From: a virus
Length of the DNA stretch: 31,771 bases
Strand: one strand, 5' to 3'
IMG/VR virus record: IMGVR_UViG_3300047551_001470
Location: 1-31,771 of that record
Below are positions 14,137-20,336 of this stretch, piece after piece. The notes beneath the pieces are model-generated. The model was not told where the DNA came from and searched no databases. It saw nothing but the letters and a program-made list of their open reading frames with translations. Numbering within the stretch: position 1 is the first letter of the stretch; each line of letters begins with the position of its first letter. A program made the position numbers and the translations under genes.

Positions 14137-14823
14137 ATGTTCCGCGACATGAAGTCGCGAGAAAGAGAGACTATGAATCTTGATCCGATGACCAAGAGCG
14201 ACCTCGCGAACTTCGCGATCATGGCCAAGCGCCATTTCCGCGGCGACTGGGATGATGCGCTGTGGAAGCTTGCGCTTCCGCGTATCGCTGCGGAGCCTCG
14301 CGAGATCGCGATGAGAGCGCTCGACGAATACGCGCTTCAATGGAGTGGCCCTCGAGCGCGATTCATTCCCTCGAAGTTCTTTCAGATCCTCGCGCAGGTT
14401 CGAGATCACATGGAAGGCGCTCGATCTGCTGAGCGTCGAATCGCCGACTCAACAGCTCGAATGATGGCTCTCGACGAGAACGCGAAAGCCGTCGAGGCTG
14501 ATTGGCTTGAGCGTCGCCGAGAGATCGAGATCGCGAATCCTCTGCATGTCGGAGAAGCGATCGACTACCTTCGCTCGCTCGGCTGGGGAAATCCTCCGCA
14601 GGATTTCAACGACTGGAGTCGAGCGTGGATTCTCGCCGTGAGCGATCTGGTGACAGATCGCCAGTGTCCGGCACTTGATCCTGCGACTGGATCGTTCGTC
14701 GCGAACGCGGGAGACGGCGGCTCGTTTCGAGCCGGTCGCATCCTGAATCCTGTGACGGCTCGCGAGTTCTACCGGAGGGCCGGAAAGGCCGCGCCGTTCG
14801 CGCTAGGTGCCACCGAGCGCTGA
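14137..14823 (+). CDS. Hypothetical protein, possibly replication-linked
   Basis: The start is uncertain. ATG 14137 (228 aa) has a GAGG site 8 bases upstream; ATG 14173 (216 aa, beginning MNLDPMTKSDL) is also plausible; the frame is open back to 14020. The protein is helical and charged: FAIMAKRHFRGDWDDALWKLAL, then a GPRARFIPSKFFQIL segment, a coiled-coil-like stretch (ARSAERRIADSTARMMALDENAK) and a C-terminal part with RILNPVTAREFYRRAG. As the first gene of the early operon it could act in DNA replication, but I recognise no motif. It has 192 bases of non-coding DNA after it. Confidence 0.68.
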   Translation: MFRDMKSRERETMNLDPMTKSDLANFAIMAKRHFRGDWDDALWKLALPRIAAEPREIAMRALDEYALQWSGPRARFIPSKFFQILAQVRDHMEGARSAERRIADSTARMMALDENAKAVEADWLERRREIEIANPLHVGEAIDYLRSLGWGNPPQDFNDWSRAWILAVSDLVTDRQCPALDPATGSFVANAGDGGSFRAGRILNPVTAREFYRRAGKAAPFALGATER

Positions 14824-14945
14824 GGATGGCTCGTATAGCCTTCCATGGGGGAAGGGCTGTACGGGGCATTTCCGGCGTGTTTGGTATCCGTAAGGTACAG
14901 ATAACAAGAATCGCAAGAATATTCGCAGAATGTTCAATAGATATC
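14824..14945. other. AT-rich intergenic stretch with short repeats
   Basis: No gene is seen. Two near-direct repeats, TCGCAAGAAT (14911-14920) and TTCGCAGAAT (about 14922-14931), are followed by TCTTGC at 14944 and 14962, inverted relative to GCAAGA at 14913. The stretch is more AT-rich than the surroundings. It could hold binding sites for a regulator or be part of an origin. This is a description of repeats only. Confidence 0.35.
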
Positions 14946-14973
14946 TTGCATTCACCGATACTCTTGCTATCCT
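14946..14973 (+). promoter_or_regulatory. Candidate promoter before the 15016 gene
   Basis: TTGCAT (14946-14951), a 16-base spacer, TATCCT (14968-14973). The -35 is weak. The -10 resembles TACCCT at 12569. Transcription would start near 14980, just before the conserved TCAACC and leader hairpin. Confidence 0.4.
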
Positions 14974-14980
14974 CTGCGTA

Positions 14981-15015
14981 TCAACCGAGGCACGAAGCCT
15001 CAGAAGGAGACAGCC
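14981..15015 (+). promoter_or_regulatory. Leader hairpin upstream of GGAGACAGCC (copy 1)
   Basis: TCAACC, then GAGGC (14987-14991), loop ACGAA, GCCTC (14997-15001), AGAA, then the site GGAGACAGCC directly before ATG 15016. The same layout recurs at 15373-15409 with a matching two-sided base change in the stem (GCGGC/GCCGC), which supports a real RNA structure. Confidence 0.6.
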
Positions 15016-15315
15016 ATGTTCATGACTCAAACCGAAGTGGATGCCGTTCAGAAGTACGTCGCGATGAGCCGCGATCGAGTCGCGCTCGGTTCAATGGGTG
15101 ACAACCTCGACCGAGATGCGTATCGCGAGGCTCGTGAGATCGCCGAACTTGCTTGCCGAAATACAACCAAGCGAAACGAGGAACTTTACCAAGTCTGGCT
15201 CGCTTGCAGCGATGAAGGTCGGAAGCAGATGGAGGCCGATGTTGAATCAGGCGAGTACGCCAAGCGAATGAACTACGTCGACTTCTGGCACGACGTTATG
15301 AAGTATCTCAAGTGA
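15016..15315 (+). CDS. Hypothetical small acidic protein
   Basis: This 99-aa protein starts at ATG 15016 behind a strong GGAGAC site and the leader hairpin. It is entirely helical in appearance and charged (EVDAVQKYVAMSRDRVAL, DAYREAREIAELACRNTTKR, YVDFWHDVMKYLK). No domain is recognised. It has its own candidate promoter and is followed by a hairpin, so it may be transcribed as a single-gene unit early in infection. Confidence 0.72.
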   Translation: MFMTQTEVDAVQKYVAMSRDRVALGSMGDNLDRDAYREAREIAELACRNTTKRNEELYQVWLACSDEGRKQMEADVESGEYAKRMNYVDFWHDVMKYLK

Positions 15316-15327
15316 CGACTCGGAACG

Positions 15328-15351
15328 GGGGAGCCTCGCGAGAGGCTCCCC
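15328..15351 (+). terminator. Stable stem-loop after the 15016 gene (weak terminator or processing site)
   Basis: GGGGAGCCTC (15328-15337) pairs perfectly with GAGGCTCCCC (15342-15351) around a GCGA tetraloop. No U-tract follows, so it may not stop transcription fully. It may serve as an mRNA-stabilising end or an RNase site. Confidence 0.5.
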
Positions 15352-15372
15352 GACTCCGCGCCGTTGCGGAAT

Positions 15373-15409
15373 TCAACCGCGGCAAGATGCCGCAGAACTG
15401 GAGACAGCC
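15373..15409 (+). promoter_or_regulatory. Leader hairpin upstream of GGAGACAGCC (copy 2)
   Basis: TCAACC, then GCGGC (15379-15383), loop AAGAT, GCCGC (15389-15393), AGAACT, GGAGACAGCC, ATG 15410. It aligns closely with 14981-15015. The A-T pair in the middle of the first stem is C-G here, a compensatory change. Confidence 0.6.
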
Positions 15410-15631
15410 ATGGAACTCACATCACAAGAAATCGATTCCGCGATTGTGCAGATCAACGCGCGCGTCCGCGAGCCGTACCGATGCGCTTATGGAGACTTCC
15501 CTTGGCTCGACGCGACGAACTTGGATAGTTGGATTCAAGCGCTTGAGCAGGATGGTGAGGTCGAAATCCAAGCGTTCTACACGCGCTCTGGACGAACGGA
15601 GCGCGTTCGCCGCCCAGGAGGTTCGCGATGA
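15410..15631 (+). CDS. Hypothetical small protein
   Basis: This 73-aa protein is translated from a GGAGAC site preceded by leader hairpin copy 2. It has an N-terminal helix (TSQEIDSAIVQINARV), an aromatic middle (YRCAYGDFPWLD, DSWIQALEQDGEVEIQAFY) and a basic end. No family is recognised. It overlaps the lysozyme gene by 4 bp (ATGA), so the two are co-translated. Confidence 0.7.
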   Translation: MELTSQEIDSAIVQINARVREPYRCAYGDFPWLDATNLDSWIQALEQDGEVEIQAFYTRSGRTERVRRPGGSR

Positions 15632-16029
15632 CGCTCCTCCTCATCCTTTCTCTCGTACCGCCGCCGGCCGCGCTCGACACTCGACCGATCCTTGATGCGA
15701 TTCGCGTCGTCGAGACCGGAGCTGAATCTGATCCCGACCATGCCATCGGCGACGGCGGAGACGCACTTGGCGCGTACCAGATCCATCGCTCGTACTGGCT
15801 CGATGCCACCGAGAAAGACCCTGCGCTCCGAGCGCTTGGATACGAGTCGGTGACAGATCGCTCCGTCGCCGAGCGCGTTGTCATCGCGTACCTCACTCGC
15901 TACGCGCCACGATGGGATCTCGACACCGTCTCGCGAATCCACAACGGAGGACCGAAAGGCCACACCAAGAACAGCACCAAAGGCTACGCGGCGAAAGTCG
16001 CGAAGGCCGCGAAGGAGGCACGACAATGA
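15628..16029 (+). CDS. Endolysin: lysozyme / transglycosylase-like protein with signal sequence
   Basis: This 133-aa protein would cleave peptidoglycan. The N-terminus (MTLLLILSLVPPPAALD) is a short hydrophobic export signal. The core shows a lysozyme-like pattern: AIRVVETGAE with the probable catalytic Glu at 29, GDGGDALGAYQIHRSYW (41-57), and RIHNGGPKGH (103-112) followed by TKGYAAKVAKA. These are features of small transglycosylase/muramidase families in which a GDGG..GxYQI block follows the Glu. A signal sequence means the enzyme could leave the cytoplasm without a holin (signal-arrest-release or Sec export). It lies far from the holin and spanin genes at 22877-23618. Confidence 0.75.
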   Translation: MTLLLILSLVPPPAALDTRPILDAIRVVETGAESDPDHAIGDGGDALGAYQIHRSYWLDATEKDPALRALGYESVTDRSVAERVVIAYLTRYAPRWDLDTVSRIHNGGPKGHTKNSTKGYAAKVAKAAKEARQ

Positions 16030-16319
16030 GAGAGGACAATCGAACCGAAGGCGACATCTGGATCAGGCTCGAGCGCGACGACCTCGAGGTCGGCAAGGAG
16101 GCAGTCGACTTGATCGCGTGGGTCGAGGGACTTTCGCTCGGAAGCGAGAACGAGCCGACCGTGACGTTCCTCGCGCACAAGGTCGGCGAGGAACTCGGGT
16201 CGAGTGAGAACATCTGGAACATCTCGGTCAAGCGGCTTCGCGCTCTCTGCGACGCAGCAGAGGCCATGCACAAGGTCGGCGTCCAGCAGTTCGACGCGCA
16301 CGAAGGGAGCGTCAAGTGA
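16026..16319 (+). CDS. Hypothetical acidic helical protein
   Basis: The start is taken at ATG 16026 (ATGA overlap with the lysozyme gene), giving 97 aa; the upstream extension lies in the lysozyme gene. It is acidic and mostly helical (VGKEAVDLIAWVEGLSL, PTVTFLAHKVGEEL, VKRLRALCDAAEAMHKV). No domain is recognised. It is coupled to the Gp157 gene by a GTGA overlap. Confidence 0.68.
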   Translation: MREDNRTEGDIWIRLERDDLEVGKEAVDLIAWVEGLSLGSENEPTVTFLAHKVGEELGSSENIWNISVKRLRALCDAAEAMHKVGVQQFDAHEGSVK

Positions 16320-16840
16320 ACCAGACGCTCTACAACATCGCGGACGATCTCCGCGCACTCGAAGCGATTCTCGTCGAGGCTGGCGGCGACATCTCCTCAC
16401 CAGAGGCGCTTGCCGCAGTCGAGGCGTGGGAAGTCGAACTCGAAACGAATCTCGGCTCGAAGATCGACAACTACTGCGCTCTCATCTCGGAGATCGAGGC
16501 ACGATCATCGGCCCGAAAGGCCGAGGCCGATCGGCTCGCCGATCTCGCTCGCGTCGACGAGAACGCGGCGAAGGCACTTCGCGAGCGGCTCAAATTCGTC
16601 TTCGAGTCGCGCTCGCTGCCGACGATGCAAACCGAGCGCTTTCGCGTCTCTCTGGCGCGAAACGGCGGCAAGGCTCCGCTCGACATCCGCGTCGGGCCAG
16701 ATGAACTCCCCGCATGGGCCGTCAAACGGAAGACCGTCGTCGAGACGGACAAGGACGCGATTCGCGCTCGGCTTGAGGCTGGAGAGTCGCTCCCATTCGC
16801 AAACCTTATGGAGCGAGGCTCGCGCCTCGTCATCAAGTGA
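16316..16840 (+). CDS. Siphovirus Gp157-like protein
   Basis: GTG start at 16316 (GTGA overlap); 174 aa. The pattern is that of the Gp157 family: LYNIADDLRALEAILVEAGGD at the N-terminus, a long coiled helix (KIDNYCALISEIEARSSARKAEADRL), then LKFVFESRSLPTMQTERFRVSLARNGG, and a C-terminal DELPAWAVKRKTVVETDKDAIRARLEAGE. Gp157 was linked to phage resistance in Streptococcus thermophilus phages, and family members lie beside recombination or replication genes. Length and motifs are normal for the family. This is one of the most certain calls in the early block. Confidence 0.82.
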   Translation: MNQTLYNIADDLRALEAILVEAGGDISSPEALAAVEAWEVELETNLGSKIDNYCALISEIEARSSARKAEADRLADLARVDENAAKALRERLKFVFESRSLPTMQTERFRVSLARNGGKAPLDIRVGPDELPAWAVKRKTVVETDKDAIRARLEAGESLPFANLMERGSRLVIK

Positions 16841-17133
16841 ATCGAGATCACCACGCACACACGGCCATGATGCGAGCCAAGCGCAAGGAGCGAGCGGCGA
16901 TCGTCAAAGTCAATCGCAGGAAATATCTCTCAAAATGCGTCGCTCGAGGCATTGAATCGATTCTTCAGCGCATCACAGCAGAGACCGAGGATGAATTTCA
17001 CGCGACGAAATGGCTTCGCGACATGCTGAGTGATAGGATGTTGAAGCTGTCCGCGCAGGATGCGCCGTCTCCGCAGCGCTCCGAGGGAGGAGAGAGCCAG
17101 TCTCTCTCCTCTCTTGGGGAGGAGGCCCGATGA
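16837..17133 (+). CDS. Hypothetical basic protein
   Basis: GTG start at 16837 (GTGA overlap); 98 aa. The first 45 residues are strongly basic and helical (MMRAKRKERAAIVKVNRRKYLSK), which could bind nucleic acid. A middle helix follows (TEDEFHATKWLRDMLSDRML). The last 25 residues are low complexity and coincide with a 10-bp inverted repeat in the DNA. No family is recognised. It overlaps the CsrA-like gene by 4 bp. Confidence 0.65.
   Translation: MNRDHHAHTAMMRAKRKERAAIVKVNRRKYLSKCVARGIESILQRITAETEDEFHATKWLRDMLSDRMLKLSAQDAPSPQRSEGGESQSLSSLGEEAR
17087..17111 (+). promoter_or_regulatory. 10-bp hairpin just upstream of the CsrA-like gene
   Basis: GAGGAGAGAG (17087-17096) pairs perfectly with CTCTCTCCTC (17102-17111) around CCAGT. 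It ends 18 bases before ATG 17130 and lies in the coding end of the upstream gene. The CTCTCC arm could instead pair with the GGGGAGGAGG site of the CsrA-like gene, so this may be a switch controlling that start. Confidence 0.45.
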
Positions 17134-17330
17134 AGCCACAACGAAATCCACGTCGAGGTCGGCTGATTCGCGAGATGAAGGCCGACGAAGCAGACCGTAT
17201 CTACATCGAGCGAGACGGTGTCACGCTCGGATCGGTGCGAGTGATCGAAATCAACAATACCGACTGTCGAATCGCGTTCGAGTTCGATCGCGATATTCGC
17301 ATCGCACGGAAGGAGGCGGAGTCATGCTAG
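17130..17330 (+). CDS. CsrA-like RNA-binding protein (probable)
   Basis: This 66-aa protein has a strong GGAGGAGG site and an ATGA overlap. Residues 23-62 align with the CsrA core: DRIYIERDGVTLGSVRVIEI, then CRIAFEFDRDIRIARKE. Arg47 and Arg60 are 13 residues apart, exactly like R31 and R44 of E. coli CsrA, the latter being the key RNA-contact Arg in the VHREE motif. Five short strands are predicted. The N-terminus differs: it has a basic 16-residue lead (PQRNPRRGRLIREMK) instead of the LILTRRVGE start. CsrA dimers bind GGA in hairpin loops near ribosome binding sites, and such sites exist here (12583-12612, 1200-1215). The homology is judged by eye and needs a profile test. Confidence 0.5.
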   Translation: MKPQRNPRRGRLIREMKADEADRIYIERDGVTLGSVRVIEINNTDCRIAFEFDRDIRIARKEAESC

Positions 17331-17548
17331 GCGCGGCAATGATGCGAGCGGCGAACGCCAGCGCACACAATGAGATGATCGAGAGGACGCAACGCATCGC
17401 ATCGCTCGTCACTCCAACGGCGTGGGAGATCGCGAAGCAAACGCATCCACTCACGAGCGAATCGGAAATGATTCGAGTCACTGCGACCATCGCAGTCGGT
17501 ATCGCTCGAGAGATTCGAGAACTCGCCGCGCAAAAGGAGGAGCGATGA
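17324..17548 (+). CDS. Hypothetical small helical protein
   Basis: The start is ATG 17324, overlapping the CsrA-like stop (17328-17330) and preceded by three GGA motifs within 18 bases (ACGGAAGGAGGCGGAG). Length 74 aa. It is helical with Ala-rich ends (MMRAANASAHNEMIERTQRI, ATIAVGIAREIRELAAQK). The upstream open frame lies inside earlier genes. No function is recognised. The clustered GGA motifs make it a possible CsrA target. Confidence 0.65.
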   Translation: MLGAAMMRAANASAHNEMIERTQRIASLVTPTAWEIAKQTHPLTSESEMIRVTATIAVGIAREIRELAAQKEER

Positions 17549-18120
17549 GCGATGAATATAAGTCGGAATGGGAGCGCCGAAAGTCGTTCATCCGCGACGG
17601 TTTCCCGATGCCACATTGCGGAGGGAAGAGATACACGATGCCGGAGGACATCGCAGAGGAACTCAAGGTACGAGCGGCGATCGAGCAGGTTGAAGGTACG
17701 GTGTTCGAGCGAGCCGCGGTCGAGATCATTCGCCTTCGCGCTGAGCGCGAAGAACTCCAGAAATGGAAGGACGCGCACAACACCTTCTGGCGCGACCGAG
17801 CGGAACGCCGCGACGCCATGCGCGAGAACGGAGACGGCATTGACTGGAAGCATCGCTGCTTGTGCGCCGAGGCCAAACTCGCGACATACAAGCGAGCCTA
17901 TGCGCGATCATGCTGCAAGGATCTCTACTCGTCCGGCGCGCGATGGAAGACGCGACCGAATCCCATGCGAGACGACGGTGTTTTCGTCGAGGAGGCCTGC
18001 GACCCCGGAAAGAACCGGACCCACTTCCCATTCCCGCACCAGTTCGAGCACGACGTCGCGAACGAGATCGTCGAACTCCTCAACCGAGCGACCGATGATC
18101 GAGAGAGGGAGGAGCGATGA
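17545..18120 (+). CDS. Hypothetical protein, Cys- and Trp-containing
   Basis: The start is ATG 17545 (ATGA overlap); 191 aa. An N-terminal stretch (FIRDGFPMPHCGGKRYTMP) is followed by a helix with EIIRLRAEREELQKWKDAHNTFW, a recurrent early-phage pattern. A Cys-containing part (HRCLCAEAKLATYKRAYARSCC) then leads to a C-terminal segment with NPMRDDGVFVEEA and FEHDVANEIVELLNRA. Cys and His positions could bind metal, but no known domain is recognised. Confidence 0.65.
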   Translation: MSDEYKSEWERRKSFIRDGFPMPHCGGKRYTMPEDIAEELKVRAAIEQVEGTVFERAAVEIIRLRAEREELQKWKDAHNTFWRDRAERRDAMRENGDGIDWKHRCLCAEAKLATYKRAYARSCCKDLYSSGARWKTRPNPMRDDGVFVEEACDPGKNRTHFPFPHQFEHDVANEIVELLNRATDDREREER

Positions 18121-18452
18121 GCGACAAGGCATACCGACGTCGCGATCTCGAGCCGCCGCCACCGAACTCTCTCTTCTCTCCTCTCGCTCGCACCAGCGAT
18201 CCAGAGACATCCAAGAGGGCCGCGAGATCTCTCGACGCGAACGGACATCTCGAGGCGCTCACCGCGATCTTCCGCGAAGCCGGTTCTCAGGGATTGACAG
18301 CTGAAGAGGCTGGAGACCGTGCAGGATTCGACGGCGCTTGGAAGCGCTGCTCAGATCTTCTCCGGCTCGGAGTGATCGTACCGACAGGAAGAACGCGAAC
18401 GGCTCGATCGGGCCGAGCGCAACGTGTGATGTGCATCAAGGAGGCACGATGA
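18117..18452 (+). CDS. Winged-helix DNA-binding protein (probable)
   Basis: This 111-aa protein has an ATGA overlap. The segment RTSDPETSKRAARSLDANGHLEALTAIF (about 25-52), then GLTAEEAGDRAGFDGAWKRCSDLLRLGVIVPTGRTRTARSG (59-99), has the layout of phage winged-helix proteins: a helix, a recognition helix, and a basic wing that starts after a LGVIV strand. The DPETSK opening is common in small phage HTH proteins. It may regulate the early operon or assist DNA metabolism. Confidence 0.68.
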   Translation: MSDKAYRRRDLEPPPPNSLFSPLARTSDPETSKRAARSLDANGHLEALTAIFREAGSQGLTAEEAGDRAGFDGAWKRCSDLLRLGVIVPTGRTRTARSGRAQRVMCIKEAR

Positions 18453-18628
18453 AAGAGGAACTTGAGGAAGTCATGCGTCTGGTGTGTGCCGTTCGCGAGG
18501 TCGTGAAGGACATGCGCTTTCACGAAGACGATCGTGATCCAGACTCCGAGCATTCGTTCTGTATCGATGCTCTGAACAAGGCGGCGACGAAGTTGGAATT
18601 CATGCGAAAGAAAGAGGAACAGCGATGA
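18449..18628 (+). CDS. Hypothetical small protein
   Basis: This 59-aa protein starts at ATG 18449 (ATGA overlap). It is charged and helical (KEELEEVMRLVCAVREVVKDMR, CIDALNKAATKLEFMRKKEEQ), with an acidic middle (HEDDRDPDSEHS). It resembles small dimeric helical phage proteins with no assigned role. A GAGGCAC site precedes the start. Confidence 0.62.
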   Translation: MKEELEEVMRLVCAVREVVKDMRFHEDDRDPDSEHSFCIDALNKAATKLEFMRKKEEQR

Positions 18629-19104
18629 GCAAGAAGAATCTGGAAGTTGATGATCGTATGGACGTGATCCTTCGCGAGGCGCTTGGTAGCGCTGTGCGCG
18701 TGGCATACAAGTTTCAAAGCACGGACAGAGAAGTCGCGCTCCTGGATAAATTGGTATCGATTCTTGCAGTCGATCCGAAATGGGTCGCGTTCAAAGACGA
18801 GTACAAGGTACAGGTGCAAAACGAAGCAGTCGAAATCATTGCGAAGTTGAAAGACAATCACACTCGCATGTCTGAGGAAGCCGCTCTTGAGCGTGATCGA
18901 TACAAGAAGGCAACAGAGGAAAAGCAAAAGCTTCTCAAGGAATGGGAAGAGGCGAGTCCGCTTCTTCGTGAGATGCGATCGATGCTCGGCTTGTTGTACG
19001 AGACTTTCAGCGATGCAAAAAGCAAGAAAGACTTCGAGATCGTCACTGAGTGTCAGAGAGCCATCTTCCTCAAGTATCTCGAACAAATGGGGAAAAACGC
19101 ATGA
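18625..19104 (+). CDS. Hypothetical coiled-coil protein
   Basis: This 159-aa protein has an ATGA overlap. It is mostly long charged helix; residues about 65-120 have coiled-coil character (EAVEIIAKLKDNHTRM, RYKKATEEKQKLLKEWEEA). The C-terminal part (LLREMRSMLGLLYETFSD) is a further helix. The gene is visibly AT-richer than the region before it, and this shift continues to about 19850. No family is recognised. Confidence 0.65.
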   Translation: MSKKNLEVDDRMDVILREALGSAVRVAYKFQSTDREVALLDKLVSILAVDPKWVAFKDEYKVQVQNEAVEIIAKLKDNHTRMSEEAALERDRYKKATEEKQKLLKEWEEASPLLREMRSMLGLLYETFSDAKSKKDFEIVTECQRAIFLKYLEQMGKNA

Positions 19105-19556
19105 GCCATGACATCGTGAAGCTCTTACGCGATGTGCCTCGAGGTATCGGCGGCCACTATCATCATCTCATGCAGAAGGCCGCAGACGAGATTGAGCGTC
19201 TTCGCGCCGGCGGATGTGCTCGCGATCAGAGGACGACGCAATTCTGCACTGAGGCTGTTGCGTTGGAGGATCGGCTCCGCGAACTATCCGGCGAAGCCGG
19301 AAAGTTGCTCGCCGAGCGCGACGGTTACCTTCACGGAAATCGGCAAACGCTTGCCGCGCTTGCCGAAGCCAACGAGATCGCCAAGCGGTACAAGGCAGAG
19401 CGCGACGAGGCAAGACGGGAGGTGTGCGTGTGGTCTTGCCGAGTTGTACGAGCTGATCGTTGGATGCCAACGGAGCGAGTTGCGTTTGGGAATGAGGAAG
19501 ACGTTGCAAAGGCGCGTGGATGGGACTGCTTCAAGGGAGCGAACAATGAGCGATGA
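19101..19556 (+). CDS. Hypothetical protein, paralogue of the 19704 gene
   Basis: The start is ATG 19101 (ATGA overlap); 151 aa. It begins MSHDIVKLLRDVPRG, carries AADEIERLR, a coiled middle (ALAEANEIAKRYKAERDEARREVC), and ends with VAKARGWDCFKGANNER. The 19704 product shares all four elements in the same order: MSEDIV, AADEIERLR, ERDEARREVC and a WDCFKGA tail. The AADEIERLR..ERDEARR pattern is common in early phage proteins of unknown role. The two genes are separated by a small membrane-protein gene, so the set looks like a local duplication. Confidence 0.7.
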   Translation: MSHDIVKLLRDVPRGIGGHYHHLMQKAADEIERLRAGGCARDQRTTQFCTEAVALEDRLRELSGEAGKLLAERDGYLHGNRQTLAALAEANEIAKRYKAERDEARREVCVWSCRVVRADRWMPTERVAFGNEEDVAKARGWDCFKGANNER

Positions 19557-19707
19557 CCATTGGGGATCACGTTGGGAGCGATTCATCAGGTTTGGAATGA
19601 AGCCGATTGATCGATACGACGATGACTACCTACTGATATGGGGTTTGCTTATCCCTTTCGCTTTCTTTGCGATTTGCATGTTTATATTTTGGAAGAGGAG
19701 CACATGA
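19546..19707 (+). CDS. Small membrane protein, 53 aa
   Basis: The start is ATG 19546, overlapping the previous gene by 11 bp. The N-terminal 27 residues are charged (WGSRWERFIRFGMKP). Residues 29-49 (LLIWGLLIPFAFFAICMFIFW) form one clear membrane segment, then KRST. N-terminus outside or inside cannot be told. Single-segment proteins of this size in phage early regions include antiholins, superinfection-exclusion proteins and lysis regulators. It is AT-rich like its neighbours. Confidence 0.68.
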   Translation: MSDDHWGSRWERFIRFGMKPIDRYDDDYLLIWGLLIPFAFFAICMFIFWKRST

Positions 19708-20045
19708 GCGAAGACATCGTGGCGCGGCTTCGCCAATTCGACAAAGATTTGGTGGAAGAAATTGTGAACGGAGATCACGGCAAAGATGGTGAACATTGGG
19801 TGATTCCGTTTGACTGTTTGTGTGAAGCCGCAGACGAGATCGAACGTCTGCGGAAGGAACGCGACGAGGCGAGGCGGGAGGTGTGTGGGTTTGCGGCCTC
19901 GGATATTGATCGGGCTGGGAGGATTGAAGTAAGGGGATTGGTATCAGGTTTGCTTGCGGTATCTCGCAAGCCGACCCGACCAGTTGATATTGCGAGGTCG
20001 CGCAATTGGGACTGCTTCAAAGGGGCAACTCGTGGTGACGATTGA
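19704..20045 (+). CDS. Hypothetical protein, paralogue of the 19101 gene
   Basis: The start is ATG 19704 behind GAGGAGCAC, with an ATGA overlap; 113 aa. It is shorter than its paralogue: the middle coiled section is missing, so AADEIERLRKERDEARREVC is one unbroken segment. The end, DIARSRNWDCFKGATRG, matches the tail of the 19101 product. The duplicated pair suggests a protein whose N- and C-terminal ends both matter, with a flexible middle. Function unknown. Confidence 0.7.
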   Translation: MSEDIVARLRQFDKDLVEEIVNGDHGKDGEHWVIPFDCLCEAADEIERLRKERDEARREVCGFAASDIDRAGRIEVRGLVSGLLAVSRKPTRPVDIARSRNWDCFKGATRGDD

Positions 20046-20322
20046 ACTCGAAAACCAAGTTGAGTTTCTTTCCTCCGATCATCGTGAGAAGATGCTTGAG
20101 GCCGTTGGGAGAAACGCCAACGACCACAAAGAGAAGATCGTCGGAGAAGTGCGGATCGATACCCACCACGAAGCAGAGTTCCGACTCGCGGCAAGTCGAC
20201 CAGATGAGAACGGATACCGAGCATCTCTCGCAGTCATCGTCGTGACTCGGCGAGACCTCGAGTTGGTTCTTGCCGCGATGAAGGCCATCGAGATCGAGGA
20301 AGAGCGCACACGCGGCATCTGA
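20032..20322 (+). CDS. Hypothetical protein
   Basis: GTG 20032 is chosen (AAGGGG about 6 bases before it, 96 aa); the next codon is also GTG. The first codons overlap the end of the upstream gene. It has an alternating strand (TIELENQVEFLS), a charged helix (DHREKMLEAVGRNANDHKEKIVGEV), then strands with DTHHEAEFRLAAS and ASLAVIVVTRRDLELVL. No domain is recognised. The beta-alpha pattern suggests a small compact fold. Confidence 0.55.
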   Translation: MVTIELENQVEFLSSDHREKMLEAVGRNANDHKEKIVGEVRIDTHHEAEFRLAASRPDENGYRASLAVIVVTRRDLELVLAAMKAIEIEEERTRGI

Positions 20323-20336
20323 CCGATAGAGCCGGC

